10,706 bases of DNA from Alphaproteobacteria bacterium (GTDB lineage: Bacteria; Pseudomonadota; Alphaproteobacteria; Puniceispirillales; UBA1172), in contig JALRFL010000211.1 in NCBI GenBank assembly GCA_023259875.1, forward strand, positions 1 through 10,706. The letters are read 5' to 3'. This document shows, one piece after another, positions 6,116 through 10,706 of this stretch. How positions within the stretch are numbered: position 1 is the first letter of the stretch; every line of letters begins with the position of its first letter. The position numbers and the translations under genes are program-made. The notes beneath the pieces were generated by a model, which saw only the letters and a list, made by a program, of their open reading frames with translations, did not search any database and had not been told where the DNA came from.

Positions 6116-6814
6116 ATGAATGTTCTGATCATTCATGCGCATCATGAACCGCAATCCTTTTGTTCAGCCATGGCAGAAACCGCGGCATCAACGCTTGGCC
6201 AGCAAGGGCACCACATTACCATAAGTGATCTTTATGCCATGTCATGGAACCCGGTGGCCTCAGCCACAGATTTTCAATCGCGCGACAATCCAGATTATTT
6301 GACTTATGCGTTAGAGCAACGCAAAGGCTGGGCATCACAGACCCTTGCACCCGATATCATGGCAGAGGTCGAAAAATTATTGGCGGCTGATCTGCTGATC
6401 CTAAACTTTCCGTTATACTGGTTTTCTGTTCCTGCTATCCTTAAAGGCTGGTTTGATCGGGTCTTGCTATCCGGGGTGACTTATGGCGGCAAGCGGCTTT
6501 ATGATCATGGGCCGCTTAAGGGCAAAAAGGCGTTGCTGACCTGCACGCTTGGTGGCCGTGATGATATGTTTGCCCATGACGGGATTCATGGGGAAATCGA
6601 AACCTTGCTGAAACCTATCTTGCAAGGCACGCTTGGTTATGTTGGGATGGATGTGCTGACACCCTTTTTTGGTTTTCATGTTCCCTATCTTTCGGATGAT
6701 GCGCGCGGCGAAATACTTACCGCCTATGTCAAACGCCTTAGCGGAATTAGCCAAGAAACGCCCCTAAAGATGCCTAGCCTTAACGATTATGATGACACAT
6801 TAAGGAAAACTTAA
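6116..6814 (+). CDS. NAD(P)H dehydrogenase (quinone)-like flavoprotein, NQO1/KefF family
   Basis: This 232-residue protein has the flavodoxin-2 fold of NQO1, MdaB and KefF, cytoplasmic FAD/FMN enzymes that reduce quinones with two electrons from NAD(P)H. The first strand VLIIHAHHEPQSF (3-15) starts the flavin phosphate loop. NFPLYWFSVPAILKGWFDRV (97-116) is nearly the NQO1 signature, then YDHGPLKGKKALL (129-141) and GGRDDMFAHDGIHGE (146-160) follow, ending with DARGEIL and a helix as in NQO1. His158 matches the NQO1 charge-relay histidine, but the partner tyrosine six residues before is Phe152. AGGGA five bases before the ATG supports the start. It lies about 100 bases after the secreted-protein gene and 86 bases before yciB; co-transcription with either is possible but not shown. 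It probably detoxifies quinones; the substrate is unknown. Confidence 0.88.
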   Translation: MNVLIIHAHHEPQSFCSAMAETAASTLGQQGHHITISDLYAMSWNPVASATDFQSRDNPDYLTYALEQRKGWASQTLAPDIMAEVEKLLAADLLILNFPLYWFSVPAILKGWFDRVLLSGVTYGGKRLYDHGPLKGKKALLTCTLGGRDDMFAHDGIHGEIETLLKPILQGTLGYVGMDVLTPFFGFHVPYLSDDARGEILTAYVKRLSGISQETPLKMPSLNDYDDTLRKT

Positions 6815-6900
6815 TTATCACGAAAACAGGTTTTCATTCCCAGCCAGTTGATATATGGTCGCCTGAATTTCTTGAGCAACCTTCAAAAGCCATTATCAAA

Positions 6901-7512
6901 TTGGTCATATCCGCAGTGATGAAAACATATCCGATCAAATGGCTTTCGTTTTTGGCTGAGCTTATTCCTCTTATTCTGTTTTTTGTTGGCTTTAATCTGT
7001 CTGGCCTTTACTTGGCGGCGACCCTCTCGGTGACGGCTGGCATTCTTATTTTTCTCATCACTTGGTATCGTGAAAACCGCGTTTCTGGATTTATTATTAT
7101 TTCCATTTTGTTTTCATTGGTATTTCTTATCTTGGCCATGGTTTTGAAGGAAACCCTATTCATTAAGGTTCAGCCAAGTGTTAGCAATTTGTTTTTTGGG
7201 GTCATTTTAATTTTTGGCCACACAGGAAAAACGCCAGTCATGAAACGGTTTTTTTCTGCGCAATTTCAATTAACTGAGGCGACATGGCGATCATTAAGCC
7301 TCAGATGGGGATGGTTTTTTCTGCTTATGGCGGCGGCGAACGAAATGGCGTGGCGGTGGTTAAGTGAAACCAATTGGATGATGATAAAGGTTTTTGTCTT
7401 TCCCATCATTACCCTAAGTTTTATGGCCTTTCTCTGGCCTCTGACAAAGCGCGGCTTGCTCAACCCAACGGATGATATGGGTGAGGATAGCGTGAACGCA
7501 TCACAGCCCTAA
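6901..7512 (+). CDS. yciB: YciB/IspZ-type inner-membrane protein (septation protein A family)
   Basis: This is an inner-membrane protein of about 200 residues from the YciB (IspZ, septation protein A) family, linked to cell division and envelope integrity in other bacteria. About five hydrophobic segments are seen (roughly 17-33, 36-54, 63-82, 94-106, 135-178 as two). Family segments include AELIPLILFFVGFNLSGLY (19-37), KETLFIKVQPSVSNLFFG (83-100, like the DETFIKWKP motif), the LTEATWRSLSLRWGWFF stretch (124-140) and the AANEMAW segment that replaces the usual ALN. The start is uncertain: TTG 6901, GTG 6916 and ATG 6919 are all in frame, none with a good ribosome site, and the frame stays open back to a stop at 6793 without an ATG. 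ATG 6919 would remove six residues without touching the domain. The hydrophilic tail after 184 is short and acidic. Confidence 0.82.
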   Translation: MVISAVMKTYPIKWLSFLAELIPLILFFVGFNLSGLYLAATLSVTAGILIFLITWYRENRVSGFIIISILFSLVFLILAMVLKETLFIKVQPSVSNLFFGVILIFGHTGKTPVMKRFFSAQFQLTEATWRSLSLRWGWFFLLMAAANEMAWRWLSETNWMMIKVFVFPIITLSFMAFLWPLTKRGLLNPTDDMGEDSVNASQP

Positions 7513-7552
7513 CTCGACCGCATAAACACGCGCTAAAAACGCACCCCCTTAA

Positions 7553-9019
7553 TCACTTTTCAAAACAAGCAACGAGTTCTGAATGCGGCGTGAGCAAGAA
7601 TTGATCAACATGACGCGCCCAACGGCATTGATATCCTGCACGGATAAGCATTTCGGCATCCTTGGCAAAGCTTTTCATATCACAAGACACCATGACCAAT
7701 CGCTTTATCCCACTTGCCGCCAGCAAGGGCATTTGCCGTCCTGCGCCACTGCGCGGGGGATCAATAATAGCCCCATCAAACGCTCTTAGTTCTGATAGCG
7801 AAAGAGGATCAGAAAACAGGTTTCGCGCCTTTGCTTTCAGGTGAAGCGGCAAATCTGGTGCCGCGGTTCTGATCATGGCCTGAAGCGCGGAAATGGCAGG
7901 CGCGCTAACATCATAGGCCGCGATCTGTTTTGGTGGGGGCGTGGCAAAGGCAAGGGGTAGGCCAAGTGACCCTGCGCCTGAAAACAAATCAACCACTTTA
8001 GCCATGCCCTTTAGCGCATCAAAGCAATCTTGGCGCATGATGGTCTCTGCCTCCGCTACCGATTGCATAAACCCACCTGCAGGCGGCGCGAAGGGTAAAT
8101 GATCACGGCTAGCCCCATCAGGCATTGGCCATGCGATCACTGGCGTGTCATGCTGAAACACCAATTCAGGTTCATCATCATGAAGCACAAGCGAAAGCCT
8201 AGCGATTGACGTGGCCGCATCCGACCCCGTGGCGGCGATTAAGGCGGTCATTTCCGCACGGCTAAGCGGCGCATCAAGACGCAACACAACATCAAGCCCA
8301 TTGTCACAGAGAAGAATCTCAACCTCACCGGTTTTGTCTCTGCCATTTTGTGATGCCAGCAGAGGCAAAAGATGATCACGCATCAGATGATAACCTTGCA
8401 TTAATTTAGGGTGCAAAATCACGCATCCTGTCAAAGGGCTGATATCATGGCTGTGACGACCACGAAACCCTAGCGCCAGCTTTTGCTTTCGGGTTTGCCA
8501 TGCAAATCGGGCGCGGCGACGGCTTTGCGATGTTGCCCGAAAAGGAGGCCGCCATTTCTGAGGGACAATCCCTGCCATAGCCAGAAACTCTGCGACTTGC
8601 TGTTCTTTCCAGTCCTGATAAAACGCCAAGTCCATATGCTGAAACTGACACCCCCCACAGGTTGAAGACACATCACAGTCAGGCGTCTTGCGATATGGGG
8701 ATGGGGACTGAATGTTAAGAATTTTGGCTTCGATGCCATGCGGCCATTGGCGGCGTGGTTGAACGGTCATGGCTTCGCCAGGCAGGGCATTAGGCACAAA
8801 AAGCCGTTGTTCTCTGATATTGCCCTGATCGCTTACCTCAGCTGCGTCATCCGTAATGATGGCAAGGCCATCACCTCGTGCCCCAAGCCGATCAATCATC
8901 ACCGCTAAAGGAGGCAAATGCGACAAAGATGGCGGCGCAGAACGGCCTTTTGCTTTGTTGGCTTTTGCTTTGCTGGAGAGATATCGCCGAGGCTTTGGCT
9001 GATCTTTTCCTGTTCTCAT
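7553..9019 (-). CDS. rlmD: 23S rRNA (uracil-C5)-methyltransferase, RlmD/TrmA family
   Basis: This 488-residue enzyme methylates carbon 5 of a uridine in 23S rRNA (U1939 in E. coli numbering) with S-adenosylmethionine. A basic extension (1-30) precedes a TRAM-like RNA-binding domain (about 35-105). Cys115, Cys121, Cys124 and Cys199 reproduce the C-x5-C-x2-C plus distant Cys iron-sulphur ligands of RlmD, with spacing very close to the E. coli enzyme. GGFMQS (315-320) and VVDLFSGAGSLGLPLA (342-357) form the SAM site, DPPRSGAG (420-427) follows, and VSCD holds the nucleophile Cys446. HSE (479-481) supplies the likely general base Glu481. TRAM plus the cluster favours RlmD over TrmA or RlmC. It starts nine bases after the alcohol dehydrogenase stop on the same strand, with only a weak GGTGAT ribosome site inside the upstream gene end, which suggests translational coupling. 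It converges on yciB with 40 bases between. Confidence 0.9.
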   Translation of the reverse strand: MRTGKDQPKPRRYLSSKAKANKAKGRSAPPSLSHLPPLAVMIDRLGARGDGLAIITDDAAEVSDQGNIREQRLFVPNALPGEAMTVQPRRQWPHGIEAKILNIQSPSPYRKTPDCDVSSTCGGCQFQHMDLAFYQDWKEQQVAEFLAMAGIVPQKWRPPFRATSQSRRRARFAWQTRKQKLALGFRGRHSHDISPLTGCVILHPKLMQGYHLMRDHLLPLLASQNGRDKTGEVEILLCDNGLDVVLRLDAPLSRAEMTALIAATGSDAATSIARLSLVLHDDEPELVFQHDTPVIAWPMPDGASRDHLPFAPPAGGFMQSVAEAETIMRQDCFDALKGMAKVVDLFSGAGSLGLPLAFATPPPKQIAAYDVSAPAISALQAMIRTAAPDLPLHLKAKARNLFSDPLSLSELRAFDGAIIDPPRSGAGRQMPLLAASGIKRLVMVSCDMKSFAKDAEMLIRAGYQCRWARHVDQFLLTPHSELVACFEK

Positions 9020-9028
9020 AATGTGTTA

Positions 9029-10195
9029 TCACCGCCCATGGTCAAAGGCTTCACGAATAATAGTTTCTATCTCATCCGCTGTGGCTGATCGAGGGTTGGT
9101 CGAAGCACCACTATCCTGCACCGCTTTTTGAGCCAGCCGATCAAACCCACTATCAGGCACCTTCAATTCTTTGAGGTCTTGCGGAATATCAAGCTGATCA
9201 AGAAGACGGCATACCGCCTGATAGAAGCCATCAAAACTGTGATCATCTAAACCGCAAGCTTGTGCCATGGCAGGGATTTTCTTACCGATAGCAGAGGCAT
9301 TAAAGCGCATGACCGATGGCAAAAGCACAGCATTAGTTAAGCCGTGATGAGTATCATTTTCCGCCCCAACCATATGTGAGATAGCATGAACAAGACCAAG
9401 CCCCTTGATAAACGACACCCCTGCTAGGCACGATCCTACCAGCAATGCCCCGCGCGCTTCTAGATCATCTGGCTGATCAACCACAACGGGCAAATGGCGA
9501 TAAATTAAGCGCAAAGCCTCTAGCGCGGCGCCATCACATAAGGGGTGAAAACTCTCAACCACATAGGCTTCTATGGCATGAACCAACGCATCAACCCCTG
9601 TCCACGCGGTCAGATGCCTAGGCAATCCCACCGTCAGCACAGGATCAAGGATAACCGATGCTGGTTTCTGATGTGGATGCCAAATGCACCATTTCATCAT
9701 TTTTTCGGTATCCGTTACCATTGCCGTGCTTTCGGTTTCCGCCCCTGTCCCTGCCGTAGTTGGCACACAAATCAATGGCGGAAAGGCCACATAATCCTTT
9801 TGTTCGATAGGCGGCTTTTCATATTCAAAAGCCCAAATATCAACCGCATTATGCGCCAAAAGCGAAATCGCTTTACCCCCATCCATGCCACTGCCACCAC
9901 CAAGGGCAATGACGCCATCATGGCCGCCGTTACGAAAAACCTCTCTGCCTCTGATAATGTCTTTGTCACGCGGATTAGGCGAAATGCCAGCAAATAACCC
10001 CGGTGACATTCCTGCCCCTGTCAGGTCATTTTGCATGGCGGCGACAAAAGGCAGGTTTGCGCTACCTTGATCCGTTACAATAAGGGGGCTAGATATCCCT
10101 TGCTGATGGCAAATCTCAGCAATCTCCCTGATACGATTTGGGCCATAACGGATAGGAACTGGAAAAGACCAATCTTGCGCCGTGAGTAAAGACAT
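9029..10195 (-). CDS. Iron-containing (group III) NAD-dependent alcohol dehydrogenase
   Basis: This 388-residue cytoplasmic enzyme belongs to the Fe-ADH family, which interconverts alcohols and aldehydes with NAD(P). ALGGGSGMDGGKAI (97-110) is the nucleotide-binding signature, and TTAGTGAETESTA (146-158) is the next conserved block. The metal ligands are Asp202, His206 (DALVHAIEAY), His270 (GLVHAISH) and His284 (HHGLTNAVLLP), with spacing of 4, 64 and 14, almost identical to FucO. Asp42 after the second strand (VTDQGS) suggests preference for NAD over NADP. The substrate cannot be read; relatives act on ethanol, butanol, 1,3-propanediol, lactaldehyde and others. GAGGGAA lies directly before the ATG and decides the start. 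It is the first gene of a probable two-gene operon with rlmD, a functionally unrelated partner, and diverges from typA across 218 bases. Confidence 0.92.
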   Translation of the reverse strand: MSLLTAQDWSFPVPIRYGPNRIREIAEICHQQGISSPLIVTDQGSANLPFVAAMQNDLTGAGMSPGLFAGISPNPRDKDIIRGREVFRNGGHDGVIALGGGSGMDGGKAISLLAHNAVDIWAFEYEKPPIEQKDYVAFPPLICVPTTAGTGAETESTAMVTDTEKMMKWCIWHPHQKPASVILDPVLTVGLPRHLTAWTGVDALVHAIEAYVVESFHPLCDGAALEALRLIYRHLPVVVDQPDDLEARGALLVGSCLAGVSFIKGLGLVHAISHMVGAENDTHHGLTNAVLLPSVMRFNASAIGKKIPAMAQACGLDDHSFDGFYQAVCRLLDQLDIPQDLKELKVPDSGFDRLAQKAVQDSGASTNPRSATADEIETIIREAFDHGR

Positions 10196-10369
10196 AATTC
10201 CCTCAAAGTTTTAGAAAAATGATTTGTCTTTCAACCATGACACAAATCAGGAATGACAGAAAGAGGTGGCCTTGTATGGTATCACAGCTATTCCCAAAAT
10301 CTGGGGTTTTTTGATCAGATCGCAAAATTTTCTTTGCTTTCTTGCCTTTTCACAGTAGCTATGGGGCAG

Positions 10370-10387
10370 AATCCCGATCATGGGATT
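10370..10387. repeat. Inverted repeat in the typA leader
   Basis: AATCCC and GGGATT are perfect six-base arms around the loop GATCAT, ending 26 bases before the typA start. It can fold in the mRNA leader or serve as a protein-binding site. No T-run follows. The rest of the 218-base divergent region (10196-10413) shows no convincing -35/-10 pair to my eye; a CCCA/TGGG stem with a T-run near 10293-10312 is too short to call a terminator. Confidence 0.3.
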
Positions 10388-10413
10388 GCTGAACACATTG
10401 TCAGGATATCAAA

Positions 10414-10706
10414 ATGTCTGAAGAATTGCGGAATATCGCCATTATTGCCCATGTTGACCACGGCAAAACCACACTGATCGACAGCATCATGAAACAATCG
10501 GGCATGTTCCGCGACAACCAGCAGGTGTCGGAACGGCTCATGGATAGCGGTGATCTGGAAAAAGAACGTGGGATCACGATTTTGGCCAAGCCGACCTCGA
10601 TCGCGTGCAAGGATACTTCAGGGCAAGACGTGCGCATCAACATCATCGACACGCCGGGCCACGCTGATTTCGGCGGTGAGGTTGAACGTGTCCTGCATAT
10701 GGCCGA
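10414..10706 (+). CDS. typA: GTP-binding protein TypA/BipA, N-terminal part (3' partial)
   Basis: The window ends inside this gene after 97 codons. TypA/BipA is a translational GTPase that binds the ribosome and helps 50S assembly and stress adaptation. The G1 loop AHVDHGKT (12-19), switch I RGITI (52-56) preceded by SGDLEKE, and the G3 motif DTPGH (79-83) followed by ADFGGEVERVL are all intact. NIAIIAHVDHGKTTLIDSIM and the QSGMFRDNQ segment are typical of TypA and differ from LepA and EF-G. AGGA seven bases before the ATG supports the start. The full protein is normally about 600 residues. It diverges from the alcohol dehydrogenase gene. Confidence 0.96.
   Translation, partial: MSEELRNIAIIAHVDHGKTTLIDSIMKQSGMFRDNQQVSERLMDSGDLEKERGITILAKPTSIACKDTSGQDVRINIIDTPGHADFGGEVERVLHMA

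Noticed and set aside
9545..9997. 150-codon plus-strand frame opposite the alcohol dehydrogenase
   Set aside because: It lies wholly opposite a well-supported gene, and its translation rich in Arg, Pro and His is typical of a shadow frame.
10253..10477. 74-codon frame overlapping the typA start
   Set aside because: It overlaps typA in another frame, has no recognisable motif, and covers the typA leader and ribosome site.
1..10706. CRISPR array, insertion sequence, toxin-antitoxin or defence system
   Set aside because: No regularly spaced repeats, terminal inverted repeats with a transposase, or genes of such systems were found on either strand.

Overview
The window looks like the left end of a contig from a mid-GC, probably marine-type alphaproteobacterium. 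Clues are a class I c2/c550-type cytochrome, a YciB-type membrane protein, an RlmD-type rRNA methyltransferase, TypA and an iron-dependent alcohol dehydrogenase, with gene-dense spacing. A SAR116-like lineage is a guess from gene style, not something the bases prove. The first 15 bases match the 3' end of the Illumina TruSeq adapter, so position 1 is an assembly edge with untrimmed adapter, not biology.

Layout. Positions 17-502 hold the C-terminal FCD domain of a GntR/FadR-type regulator with AT-rich coding (about 35% GC by hand count). Positions 503 to about 780 hold a GC-richer stretch (about 57%) with no credible gene. Positions 780-1057 hold several hairpins and a 14-base match to the 3' end of tRNA-Leu genes (878-891), which may be an attachment-site remnant. 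From 1058 rightward everything looks like ordinary chromosome: cytochrome c (-), an OadA/PycB-like carboxyltransferase lacking a biotin domain (-), a divergent TauD-family dioxygenase (+), a DUF805-SHOCT membrane protein (-), a small secreted protein (+), an NQO1-like flavodoxin-fold reductase (+), YciB (+), an iron alcohol dehydrogenase followed by RlmD in one probable operon (-), and the N-terminal 97 residues of the GTPase TypA/BipA (+), cut by the window end.

How the genes work together. Most neighbours are functionally unrelated housekeeping or accessory genes. Two links are visible. The alcohol dehydrogenase and rlmD are 9 bases apart on the same strand and are likely co-transcribed. 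The OadA-like gene and the dioxygenase gene diverge from a shared 264-base control region and could be co-regulated.

I see no CRISPR array, transposase, integrase, phage gene or defence system. The most interesting items are the carboxyltransferase-like protein, which keeps its metal and carbamyl-lysine residues but ends in an unrecognised domain instead of a biotin carrier, and the compositional break near the left edge.
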